This document shows, piece by piece, positions 17,401-25,359 of a stretch of DNA of 64,000 bases. The notes under the pieces were generated by a model. The model was not told the DNA's origin. It searched no databases and was given only the letters and a program-made list of their open reading frames with translations. The first letter of the stretch is position 1, and every line of letters begins with the position of its first letter. The stretch lies in assembly GCA_037130755.1 (NCBI GenBank), contig JBAXSI010000009.1, forward strand, positions 1 through 64,000, written 5' to 3'. The DNA is from UBA10649 sp037130755. Lineage in GTDB: Bacteria > Actinomycetota > Actinomycetes > S36-B12. A program made the translations under genes and the position numbers.

Positions 17401-18388
17401 CGCAGCCGTGGCAAGGGTCGGACTGCTCGGCGGCGGCGTGATCGGCGGCGGCTGGGCAGCGCGGTTCGCGTTGAACGGTGCCGACGTCCGCCTCTACGAC
17501 CCGGATCCGGCCGCGGAGCGCAAGGTCACCGAGGTGCTCGACAACGCCCGCGCCGCGACCACACGACTGGTGCGGGTCCCGCTGCCCACGGAAGGCAGCG
17601 TGACCGTCGTCGGCACCGTGGCCGAGGCATGCGATGGCGCTGACTTCGTACAGGAGAGCGCGCCCGAGCGGATCGACGTGAAGCAGGCCCTGCTCCACGA
17701 GGCCGACGCTGTGCTGGAAGCCGGCGTGGTCATCGGCAGCTCGACCTCGGGCCTGCTCCCCAGCGTGCTGCAGGAGGGCATGGCCCAGCCCGAACGACTT
17801 GTGGTCGGCCATCCGTTCAATCCGGTCTACCTGCTCCCCCTGGTCGAGGTCTGCCCCGGCGGTGAGACCAGCCCCTGGGCAGTCGAGCGCGCGACCGAGG
17901 TCTACGCCTCGGTCGGCATGCGCCCGCTGGTGCTCGCCAAGGAGATCGATGGCTTCGTCGCCGACCGACTGCTGGAGGCACTGTGGCGCGAGGCGCTGGG
18001 CCTGGTGGCGGACGGTGTCGCGACGATGCAGGACGTCGACGATGCCATCCGGTTCGGCGCGGGCCTGCGCTGGAGTTTCATGGGCACGATGCTCACGTAC
18101 CGCATCGCCGGCGGCGAGGGAGGCATGCGCCACTTCATGAGCCAGTTCGGGCCCTCTCTTCAGTGGCCGTGGAGCAGGCTCACCGACGTTCCCGAACTGA
18201 CCGACAACCTGCTCAATCGGCTGGCCGAGCAGTCCGACGCCCAGGCCGCCGGCGCATCCATCCGCGAGTTGGAGCGAATGCGGGATGCCTGCCTGGTGTC
18301 GGTCATCCACGGTCTCGCGGAGCAGGACTACGGCGCAGGCGCCGTCCTGACGGAGTACGAGCGACGCTTGGCCGAGCCGGACGCCTAG
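17393..18388 (+). CDS. cdhA: L-carnitine 3-dehydrogenase
   Basis: A 331-residue NAD+ enzyme of the 3-hydroxyacyl-CoA dehydrogenase fold that oxidises L-carnitine to 3-dehydrocarnitine. The Rossmann motif GLLGGGVIGGGWAARF is at 10-25 and the catalytic His is in VVGHPFNPVYLLP. The C-terminal block with TYRIAGGEGGMRHFMSQFG and WPWSRLTDVPEL is characteristic of carnitine dehydrogenases rather than fatty-acid enzymes. The gene overlaps BKACE by 8 bases and converges on the Rieske gene with a 4-base overlap. This gene anchors the pathway assignment for the region. Confidence 0.9.
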   Translation: MADAAVARVGLLGGGVIGGGWAARFALNGADVRLYDPDPAAERKVTEVLDNARAATTRLVRVPLPTEGSVTVVGTVAEACDGADFVQESAPERIDVKQALLHEADAVLEAGVVIGSSTSGLLPSVLQEGMAQPERLVVGHPFNPVYLLPLVEVCPGGETSPWAVERATEVYASVGMRPLVLAKEIDGFVADRLLEALWREALGLVADGVATMQDVDDAIRFGAGLRWSFMGTMLTYRIAGGEGGMRHFMSQFGPSLQWPWSRLTDVPELTDNLLNRLAEQSDAQAAGASIRELERMRDACLVSVIHGLAEQDYGAGAVLTEYERRLAEPDA

Positions 18389-19473
18389 TCCGAATCACGC
18401 ATCGCGCGGTAGCGCTCGACGAACGCGAAGACCGCGTCGTCCTTCTGGGGCAGCACGCCGTGGTCGAAGCTCATCGACGACACACCTCGCTGCACCCGCT
18501 CGCTGACCTCGAAGTCCTGGCGCGCGACCAGTTCGCTGAAGTCGACCACGGGGTCCGGGTCGAAGTCCGGTCGCTCAAGATCACTGGCGACGAACAAGTA
18601 GTAGGCGATCACCTTGGTCGAGTCTGGCCCGAGCGGCAGGAGCTGCGAGACGATCGCTCCGGTGCCTGCAATGTCGATGAACATATTAGGGAAGATCATC
18701 GCTCCATAGATGGAGTTCGCCTCCAGCTCCGTCATCGTGGGCATGACGGTGAGCGTCGACAGTCCCATCGCCGAGTAGCTGTTCCCGCCCGGCGGCAGCG
18801 TTACCCCGCCGTCCTCGCGCCCCTCCTCCGACACCCATCCGGTGCGGTAGGCCTTGACGGTGTCCAAGAGCTCCGGATGCACCGTCGGGCAGTGGAGACA
18901 CTCGCAGTAGTTCTCGATGATGATCTTCCAGTTGGCCTTCACGATCGCCTCGGTCGTCAGGCCCAGACGCAGTTGGCCGAGCTCGAATCGATCGAGGCTG
19001 AGCGGCTCGTCGCGCTGATCTGCCAGCCACTCGCGCAGCGGCACCGGAGTGCCACGGTCGAGGTTGACGTACACCAGTCCCTGCCAGATTTCCACGTGCA
19101 CGCGATGCAGCGACAACTGCGACCGGTCCAGCTCCTCCCTGTCGACCCGCGGCGTCGCCACCAGCTGGCCGTCGAAGTCATAGCACCACGCGTGGTAGGG
19201 GCACATGAGGACGCGGTCGGCGGTGCCAGCCGTCCCGTCGCAGATCTGGGAGCCGCGATGACGGCACACGTTGAAGAATGCGCGCAACTGGCCGTCACCG
19301 CCGCACAGGACGATGACGCTCTCCCCGGCCACGTCGACGGTGATCCACTGGCCCGGCTGATCGACATGCTCGGCAAGCCCCGCGAGGTACCACGATCGGG
19401 CGAATACCGTCGACTTCTCACGGGCGAAGACGGCAGGGTCCGTGTAGTCCGTGCCGGTCAGCGTGTTGCGCAT
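18385..19473 (-). CDS. Rieske non-haem iron oxygenase, glycine betaine monooxygenase-like alpha subunit
   Basis: A 362-residue ring-hydroxylating-type oxygenase. The Rieske [2Fe-2S] ligands are C70/H72 and C91/H94. The mononuclear iron motif is ENYCECLHCPTVHPE, with H194 and H199. It resembles the GbcA/stachydrine-demethylase branch that removes methyl groups from quaternary amines. Following a carnitine-to-betaine route, the substrate is probably glycine betaine. A dedicated reductase (GbcB-like) is not in the window, so electrons must come from elsewhere. The ATG at 19473 follows AAGGAGG by 9 bases; an in-frame ATG 33 bases upstream lacks a ribosome site. Confidence 0.82.
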   Translation of the reverse strand: MRNTLTGTDYTDPAVFAREKSTVFARSWYLAGLAEHVDQPGQWITVDVAGESVIVLCGGDGQLRAFFNVCRHRGSQICDGTAGTADRVLMCPYHAWCYDFDGQLVATPRVDREELDRSQLSLHRVHVEIWQGLVYVNLDRGTPVPLREWLADQRDEPLSLDRFELGQLRLGLTTEAIVKANWKIIIENYCECLHCPTVHPELLDTVKAYRTGWVSEEGREDGGVTLPPGGNSYSAMGLSTLTVMPTMTELEANSIYGAMIFPNMFIDIAGTGAIVSQLLPLGPDSTKVIAYYLFVASDLERPDFDPDPVVDFSELVARQDFEVSERVQRGVSSMSFDHGVLPQKDDAVFAFVERYRAMRDSD

Positions 19474-19537
19474 GGAAGTGCGCCTCCTTGTTGTGGGACT
19501 GCCCAAACCCTAGCCGCAGGGGAATCTCTCATGGGTC

Positions 19538-19564
19538 CAAACGCCTTTTCCATCAAGGCGTTTG
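19538..19564. terminator. 10-bp perfect hairpin between FAD oxidase and Rieske genes
   Basis: CAAACGCCTT (19538-19547), a 7-base loop, then AAGGCGTTTG (19555-19564). It begins 21 bases beyond the stop of the FAD oxidase gene on the minus strand. It lies about 65 bases before the Rieske start, ahead of a -10-like TAGGGT. It could terminate the polyamine transcript or act as an operator for the Rieske gene. There is no T-tract, so the terminator label is tentative. Confidence 0.5.
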
Positions 19565-19584
19565 CGCCAATGCAACCGATTGCG

Positions 19585-21003
19585 TCAGCTGTCGAAACCC
19601 AGTCCCAGGCGGTCCAGCGTGCGCAGCCAGATGTCGCGTCGACCTTCGTTCTCGTCGGCCCTGCGGATCGACGAGGTCGTCAGGCCGATGGCCCAGGATC
19701 GCATCGGCTCCGGCGGGAACGGCACCGGCTTGGTGCGGACCATCTCGAGCTCCGTCCGAACAGTCGGGCGACCATCGAGGAGGTCCAGCATCGTCGCGGC
19801 ACCGAAACGCGAGGCGCCGACACCCAGGCCCGTATAGCCGGCGACGTAGGCCGTCATGCCGTCGTTCGCCGTGCCCCAGAAGGCGCTGAACCGAGAGCAG
19901 GTGTCGATGGCCCCACCCCACGCGTGCGAGAAGCGGATCCCATCGAGTGAGGGGAACGTCTGGAGGAAGTGCCCGGCAAGGCGCTCGTAGGACTCCTGCG
20001 AGTGCTCGAACCGCGGGCCGAACCCGTTGCCGCGGTGGTACACCGCGTCGTAGCCTCCCCACAGGATTCGACCGTCGTCGGTCGTGCGGTAGTAGTGGAA
20101 CTGGTTGCCGGCATCGCTCACGCCCTCGCGACCACTCCAGCCGATCCCCGACCATTGGCGATCTGTCAGCGGCTCGGTCATCAGCACGTAGTCGTACACC
20201 GGCACCACGTAGTGCTGCAGGCGCTTCAGCAGGGGCGGATAAGCATTGGTGGCAAGGGCCAGCCGGTGTGCGCGGATCGAGCCGCGCCGCGTCGTGAGCA
20301 CCATGTGGTCCTCGCGCTGCTCGATTCGCGTGACGGGAGTGCGCTCTCGCACGATGACGCCACTGTCGATGCACGCCCGGCGAAGACCCCAGGCAAGGCG
20401 GGCCGGATCGACGAGGGCCACGCCCTTCGGGTCGAGCAGACCGCCGAGGAACGAAGGTGAGTCGACCCTCGCGCGGACGTCGTCTGCGCTGAGGAGCCGG
20501 AGGTCCTCGCCGAATGGTCGCGCTTCCTCGGCTGCCGCTGAGATGCCAGCAAGCTGATGCGGCTCCACTGCCACATCGAGCTCGCCGGACCGCAGGAAGT
20601 CGCATTCGATCCCGAAGTGCGCAATCGTCGCCTCGATCGCGTCGAGGTTCTCGTGTCCGAGGCGCAGCAGGGCGGGCATGTCGTCCGGCCAGCGATCGAG
20701 GCCGTTGCCGAAGCCGTGGGTCAGCGAGGCGGAGACAAAGCCGCCGTTTCGGCCTGTCGCTCCCTCCGCAATGCGACCCCCCTCGACGAGGAGCACCGAT
20801 CGCTCCGGATCAGCCTGCTTGGCCAGCAATGCGGTCCACAGGCCGGTGAAGCCGCCGCCCACGACGACGAGGTCGGCCTGCTCACTGCCCACGAGTTCTG
20901 GCGTGGCGGCCGGGCGCTCGGGTCGGTCGAGCCAGTAGACCGAGCGCGCGGTCCCCTCAAGCGCCCGAAGCGCCGCCGGGGAGGGGGTGCTGCTGAAGAA
21001 CAT
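19585..21003 (-). CDS. FAD-dependent amine oxidase, PuuB-like (DAO family)
   Basis: A 472-residue DAO-fold flavoenzyme. The FAD-binding motif VVVGGGFTGLWTA is about residues 46-58, the covalent-flavin-type region GATGRNGGFVSA follows, and the C-terminal FAD motif is GYTGLGVGASRFG. Its layout matches gamma-glutamylputrescine oxidases and related amine oxidases. AAGGAG lies 5 bases before the ATG. It sits just downstream of the polyamine importer, so a polyamine substrate is most likely. Dimethylglycine or sarcosine oxidation is an alternative because the next gene is the Rieske enzyme. No PuuA-type glutamylating ligase is in the window. Confidence 0.8.
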   Translation of the reverse strand: MFFSSTPSPAALRALEGTARSVYWLDRPERPAATPELVGSEQADLVVVGGGFTGLWTALLAKQADPERSVLLVEGGRIAEGATGRNGGFVSASLTHGFGNGLDRWPDDMPALLRLGHENLDAIEATIAHFGIECDFLRSGELDVAVEPHQLAGISAAAEEARPFGEDLRLLSADDVRARVDSPSFLGGLLDPKGVALVDPARLAWGLRRACIDSGVIVRERTPVTRIEQREDHMVLTTRRGSIRAHRLALATNAYPPLLKRLQHYVVPVYDYVLMTEPLTDRQWSGIGWSGREGVSDAGNQFHYYRTTDDGRILWGGYDAVYHRGNGFGPRFEHSQESYERLAGHFLQTFPSLDGIRFSHAWGGAIDTCSRFSAFWGTANDGMTAYVAGYTGLGVGASRFGAATMLDLLDGRPTVRTELEMVRTKPVPFPPEPMRSWAIGLTTSSIRRADENEGRRDIWLRTLDRLGLGFDS

Positions 21004-21135
21004 GACTACTCCTTGGAAACGATTACGGCGGCTAGCGAGGCCCACATGCCTCGTCGTCCCACCAGTCCCTTCAAGGAGTGAGCGGACTTCACCGCTACTG
21101 GATCCCGTGCCTTCGTACGAGGCGAATCGTACCTG

Positions 21136-21984
21136 CTAGGAGCGCGACATCGCGTCAGCCACCATCGGCGGAGCGGAGGGAACCGCCAGCGGTGCCTCCA
21201 ACTTCTTGCGTCGCCGGTAGTTGACGAACTGGCCGCCCAGCACGATCGCGAGTGCAATGAGGAACACCAGCGTGGCCAGCGCGTTGACCTGCACGGGAAT
21301 CCCGCGCTGAGCCGCACCCCAGATGAAGATGGGGAAGGTCACCATGGTGCCCGCGTTGAAGTAGCTGATGATGAAGTCGTCGAAGGACAGCGAGAATCCG
21401 AGCAGCGCCGCGCCGAGGATGCCGGGGAGCACGAGCGGGAACGTCACGTAACGGAACACCGCACGCGGACCGGCGTACAGGTCGCGCGCGGCCTCCTCCA
21501 GGCGGGGGTCCATCCCCTGAAGACGGGCCTTCACGGTCACCACGACGAACGAGATGATGAACATGATGTGCGCCACGGTGATCGTCAGAATGCCCAGCGG
21601 GAACTTCATGTTGAGGAACAGCGCCAGCAGACTGGCACCCATGACCACCTCAGGCGTCGCCATCGGCAGGAAGATCAGCAGGTTCGTCGTGCTGCGGCCC
21701 CGGAAGCGGTAACGGACGAGGGCGAACGAGATCATGGTTCCGAGAATCGTCGCGAACAGAGTGGACATCAGGCCGATCTCGACGCTCTTCACGAACGACG
21801 AGCACACGCCCGGGACATCGCACAGTCCAGTCCAGGCATCGGTCGAGAACTCGTTCCAGCTGAGGTTGAACTTGCCTACTGGGTTGTTGAACGACAGCAC
21901 CATGATCACGGCGATCGGGATGAACAGGTAGATCAGGACCAGGATCGCAAAGATCCCGATGAAGTTCTTGCGCAGCCACCTCAT
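21136..21984 (-). CDS. potC: spermidine/putrescine ABC transporter permease PotC
   Basis: A 282-residue inner-membrane permease with about six hydrophobic helices and the MetI-type EAA loop (LEEAARDLYAGPRAVFRYVTFPLVLPG). It pairs with PotB to form the translocation channel. Its start overlaps the PotB stop by one base, so the two are coupled. The C-terminal tail after the last helix is basic and cytosolic. The genes run potD, potA, potB, potC in transcription order, followed by the FAD oxidase after a 132-base gap that shows no clear terminator. Confidence 0.9.
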   Translation of the reverse strand: MRWLRKNFIGIFAILVLIYLFIPIAVIMVLSFNNPVGKFNLSWNEFSTDAWTGLCDVPGVCSSFVKSVEIGLMSTLFATILGTMISFALVRYRFRGRSTTNLLIFLPMATPEVVMGASLLALFLNMKFPLGILTITVAHIMFIISFVVVTVKARLQGMDPRLEEAARDLYAGPRAVFRYVTFPLVLPGILGAALLGFSLSFDDFIISYFNAGTMVTFPIFIWGAAQRGIPVQVNALATLVFLIALAIVLGGQFVNYRRRKKLEAPLAVPSAPPMVADAMSRS

Positions 21985-22877
21985 CAGACCAGGTCCTCCG
22001 TTCCGGCTCGCCGGATGTACGTGAAGACCAGCACCAGGATGATCGCCATGAGGATGAACGACAGGGCACTGGCCATCGGGTAGTCACGGAACTCGATGAA
22101 GTTGTTCTGGATCGCGTTGCCAATCATCCGGTTCTTCGGGGATCCCAGCAGCGAGGCGTTGATGTAGTCGCCGGCAGCAGGAATGAACGTCAGGAGCGTT
22201 CCCGCAACCACGCCTGGAAGCGAGAGTGGCCAGGTGATCTTTCGGAAGGCAGTCACGGGCGACGCATACAGGTCACTGGCAGCCTCGATGAACCTCGGAT
22301 CAATCTTCTCCAGCGCCGCGTACAGAGGCAGGATCATGAACGGCAGGAAGTTGTACGTCAGTCCGGCGACGACGGCGATCCAGGTGTTGAGGATGCGACC
22401 GTCCGGCAGCAGGTGCAGGTTGTTGAGGGTGCTCGTGATGACGCCGTCGTCGGCCAGGATCGTCTTCCACGCATACGTCCTCAGCAGGAAGGATGCGAAC
22501 GACGGGGCGACTACCAGCACCAGCATCAACGAGCGCCACTTGCCAGCGCGGAAGGCGATGAAGTAGGCCAAGGGATACGCGATCGCGAGCGCGAGCAGCG
22601 TAGCGGTGCCCGCGTACAGGAAGGACCGCAGGAACTGCGGCCAGTACTGGGCGATGGCGTCGGCGTAGTTGCCCACCGCGAAGCCGGGCTGGTACTTGCC
22701 GGTCTTGCCCTCGATGGGGGTCTGGAGGCTGGTGGCGAACAGCGTGACCAGCGGAATCGCGAAGAAGACGCCCAGCCAGGCGATGCCGGGGAATAGCAGC
22801 AGGTACCCGGTTCGGGACTTGCGAGCGGCGACGGACGACGGTTTGGTGGCCGCCGCCTGCGGGATGACCGCGGCCAT
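21984..22877 (-). CDS. potB: spermidine/putrescine ABC transporter permease PotB
   Basis: A 297-residue membrane permease. A basic N-terminus (about 1-22) precedes the first helix. The EAA motif FIEAASDLYASPVTAFRKITWPLSLPG is near residues 195-220. It forms a heterodimer with PotC energised by PotA. It starts 2 bases after the PotA stop. The ATG is the only good start before the first helix. The assignment as polyamine permease rests on the PotA/PotD neighbours and family resemblance; a related trimethylammonium substrate is possible given the nearby carnitine genes. Confidence 0.9.
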   Translation of the reverse strand: MAAVIPQAAATKPSSVAARKSRTGYLLLFPGIAWLGVFFAIPLVTLFATSLQTPIEGKTGKYQPGFAVGNYADAIAQYWPQFLRSFLYAGTATLLALAIAYPLAYFIAFRAGKWRSLMLVLVVAPSFASFLLRTYAWKTILADDGVITSTLNNLHLLPDGRILNTWIAVVAGLTYNFLPFMILPLYAALEKIDPRFIEAASDLYASPVTAFRKITWPLSLPGVVAGTLLTFIPAAGDYINASLLGSPKNRMIGNAIQNNFIEFRDYPMASALSFILMAIILVLVFTYIRRAGTEDLV

Positions 22878-22879
22878 CG

Positions 22880-24067
22880 TCAGCCCTCCACGACGTCGGC
22901 CGCCAGCGCCTGGTTGACCGCTTCGAGTTCGAGGACGTCAGGATCCACCCCGACAGACGTGCCGGCGGCGCCGTTGAGCCCGAAGGTGTGGCGAGGCGAC
23001 CAGTGGATGACGACCTCGTCGCCGACGGCCGACCGATCCCCCACGACCACGTTCTGCTCGAAGACGGTGAGCTCCTGGTCCCAGGAAGTCATGACGAGGT
23101 ACTGCGTGGACACGCCCATGTAGGACACGTCGGTGACGCGACCGGCGACGCGGTTGTGGTGCTCGGGGATGCCGCCGGCATCCGATGCATCGAGCACCGT
23201 CATCTTCTCTGGCCGCACGCCGACGATGATGCTGTCGCCATCGGTGAACGTCCGTGCCGAGGGCACCGCGAAGTTCTGGGCATGGGCGGAAACCACGTAG
23301 TCCTCGCCGGAGACCCCGGTCTTGTGCCCCTGGAAGAGGTTGGACTGACCGAGGAAGTTGGCGACGAAGACCGTGCGCGGCAGCTCGTAGATGTCGGCAG
23401 GATGCCCCAACTGCTCGATACGTCCGGAGTTCATGACAGCCACGGTGTCGGCCATCGTCATGGCCTCCTCCTGGTCGTGCGTGACGTGCACGAAGGTCGT
23501 GCCCACCTCCGTCTGGATGCGCTTCAGCTCGATCTGCATCTGGCGGCGAAGCTTCAGGTCGAGCGCGCCCAGCGGTTCGTCGAGGAGCAGGACATCAGGC
23601 TGGTTGATGAGTGCGCGTGCAACCGCGACACGCTGCTGCTGGCCACCGGACAGCTGCGTGGGCTTGCGCCGCGCCATGGAGCCGAGCTCGACGAGCTCAA
23701 GCATCCGCTCGACCTGCGGCTTGACGTCCTTGACCTTGCGACGGCGCAGCCCGAACGCGACGTTCTCGAAGATGTCGAGGTGCGGGAACAGCGCGTACGA
23801 CTGGAAGACCGTGTTGACCGGACGCTCGAACGCCCGCGTGCCGGTGATATCGCGATCGCCGATGCTGATGGTGCCCTCGGTCGGGTCCTCGAGCCCGGCC
23901 ACCATGCGCAGCGTCGTCGTCTTGCCGCAGCCCGAAGCCCCGAGCAGTGCGAAGAACGAGCCGGCCGGGATGGTCAGGTTCAGGGTGTCGACGGCCGTGT
24001 GCTCGCCGAACTTCTTCGTGAGGTTCTGCAGGTGCAGGTCCTCGACCTGGCGGTTCTGCTCGGTCAC
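22880..24067 (-). CDS. potA: spermidine/putrescine ABC transporter ATP-binding protein PotA
   Basis: A 395-residue ABC ATPase of the PotA/MalK type. Walker A GASGCGKTT is at about 43-51, the signature LSGGQQQRVAVARAL near 143, Walker B DVLLLDEP near 163, and the H-loop HVTHDQEEAMTMAD near 198. A C-terminal TOBE domain (about 290-375) contacts regulatory or substrate signals. The start is a GTG with GGAAGAGG upstream. It drives uptake through PotBC in the same operon. Confidence 0.92.
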   Translation of the reverse strand: MTEQNRQVEDLHLQNLTKKFGEHTAVDTLNLTIPAGSFFALLGASGCGKTTTLRMVAGLEDPTEGTISIGDRDITGTRAFERPVNTVFQSYALFPHLDIFENVAFGLRRRKVKDVKPQVERMLELVELGSMARRKPTQLSGGQQQRVAVARALINQPDVLLLDEPLGALDLKLRRQMQIELKRIQTEVGTTFVHVTHDQEEAMTMADTVAVMNSGRIEQLGHPADIYELPRTVFVANFLGQSNLFQGHKTGVSGEDYVVSAHAQNFAVPSARTFTDGDSIIVGVRPEKMTVLDASDAGGIPEHHNRVAGRVTDVSYMGVSTQYLVMTSWDQELTVFEQNVVVGDRSAVGDEVVIHWSPRHTFGLNGAAGTSVGVDPDVLELEAVNQALAADVVEG

Positions 24068-24100
24068 TGGTTCCTCTTCCCGTCGTGGATGTCGCGAGCC

Positions 24101-25339
24101 TCAGCCACCGATGGCCTTCTGGAACTGCTTCTGGTACTCGACGTTCTGCTGGTCGGTCAGTGTCATGAAGACGAAGGCCTTCGACAGGGTCTCCGGCGTC
24201 GGGAAGATCCACTGATTGTCGGCGAGCGCAGGGTCGATCGACTTCATCTCCTCCTGCGCACCGCTGACCGGGCAGATGTACTGCACGTACGCGGCGACCT
24301 GCGCGGCGACCTTCGGGTCGTAGTAGTAGTTCATGATCAACTCGGCGTTCGTCTTGTGCTGGGCCAGCGCCGGGATCAGCATGTTGTCGGTCCAGAGCGT
24401 GCCACCGGTCTCCGGGAGGCCCACTCCGAACGCGTCACCGAGCTGGATCATGTCGCCGGACCAGCCGATGACAGCAATGAGGTCGCCGGACTCGAGCGCT
24501 CCCGCGTAGTCGTTGCCACTGACCTGTCGGATCTGGCCGTTGTCGACCTGCTGGGTCAAGAGCTCGAGCGCCTTGTTCCACTGGTCGGTGGTGAAGTTCG
24601 TCGGGTCGGCGCCCTGGTAGGCCATCAGGATGCCCATCGTGTCGCGCATCTCCGACAGCACGGAGATACGGCCCTTGAGCTTGGGATCGAACAGCTGGTC
24701 GATCGAGGTCAGGGTGTCGACCCCGAGAGTCTCCTGCAGCTTCGCCTTGTTCCAGCCCAGCGCGCCGAAACCGGACTGCCACGGCAGCGAGTACTGCCGG
24801 CCCGGGTCGAACGAGGTGTAGAAGAACTTGGGCAGCAGGTTGGTCCAGTTCGGGATGAGGCCCTTGTCGAGCTTCTCGGCGAACCCGCTCTGGATCCACT
24901 GGGCCGCCATCCAGTCAGTCAGGACGACGATGTCACGCCCGATGTCCTGTCCCTGCTCCAGCTGCGTGCGGACCTTGGCATAGAACTCGTTGTTGTCGTT
25001 GACGTCCTCGGTGTAGGTGACGTCGGTACCCGACAGCTTCATGAACTCGTCGAGCGTGGGCCGCGTGCCCGACGCGTCGTCGATGTCGATGTAGAGCGGC
25101 CAGTTGGACCAGCTGGCGGTCTTGTCCTGTGCCGAGAGGTCGGGTGCCTCGTTCTGGGGCAGGCCACCGCCGGCCGCGCCACCGGCGCCCGAGCTGAGTG
25201 CCTCATCCGACGCACCGCAGGCGCTCGCCACCAAGGCCGCGCCTGTGAGGCCGGCAGCGCCGAGTAGGCGGCGACGCGACAGGGACGATCGCATGGTGCC
25301 CGCGATGGCGGCGATCACTTCGGGGTGCTGCGAGATCAT
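24101..25339 (-). CDS. potD: polyamine ABC transporter substrate-binding lipoprotein PotD
   Basis: A 412-residue type 2 periplasmic-binding protein. The signal combines a twin-arginine start (SRRRLLGAAG, residues about 21-30) with a lipobox ending in ACG at about residue 41, so it is probably a Tat-exported lipoprotein. The mature fold shows PotD features such as NWPLYIDIDD and an acidic pocket. The ATG at 25339 gives a proper signal peptide; the frame remains open 5' into the next gene, but that extension has no signal and was rejected. The substrate is inferred to be putrescine or spermidine; related amines cannot be excluded. Confidence 0.88.
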   Translation of the reverse strand: MISQHPEVIAAIAGTMRSSLSRRRLLGAAGLTGAALVASACGASDEALSSGAGGAAGGGLPQNEAPDLSAQDKTASWSNWPLYIDIDDASGTRPTLDEFMKLSGTDVTYTEDVNDNNEFYAKVRTQLEQGQDIGRDIVVLTDWMAAQWIQSGFAEKLDKGLIPNWTNLLPKFFYTSFDPGRQYSLPWQSGFGALGWNKAKLQETLGVDTLTSIDQLFDPKLKGRISVLSEMRDTMGILMAYQGADPTNFTTDQWNKALELLTQQVDNGQIRQVSGNDYAGALESGDLIAVIGWSGDMIQLGDAFGVGLPETGGTLWTDNMLIPALAQHKTNAELIMNYYYDPKVAAQVAAYVQYICPVSGAQEEMKSIDPALADNQWIFPTPETLSKAFVFMTLTDQQNVEYQKQFQKAIGG

Positions 25340-25359
25340 GAGGGATCCTTCTATCGGGG

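Noticed and set aside
16498..18388. BKACE plus dehydrogenase as a lysine-fermentation (Kce/Kdd) pair
   Set aside because: The dehydrogenase has the carnitine-dehydrogenase signature blocks and the neighbours are a betainyl-CoA-type thioesterase, CaiD-like hydratase and Rieske oxygenase, not aminomutases.
22988..25267. A 759-codon open frame on the plus strand opposite potA and potD
   Set aside because: Antisense to clear transporter genes; no recognisable motif, and its length is explained by GC-rich third positions on the other strand.
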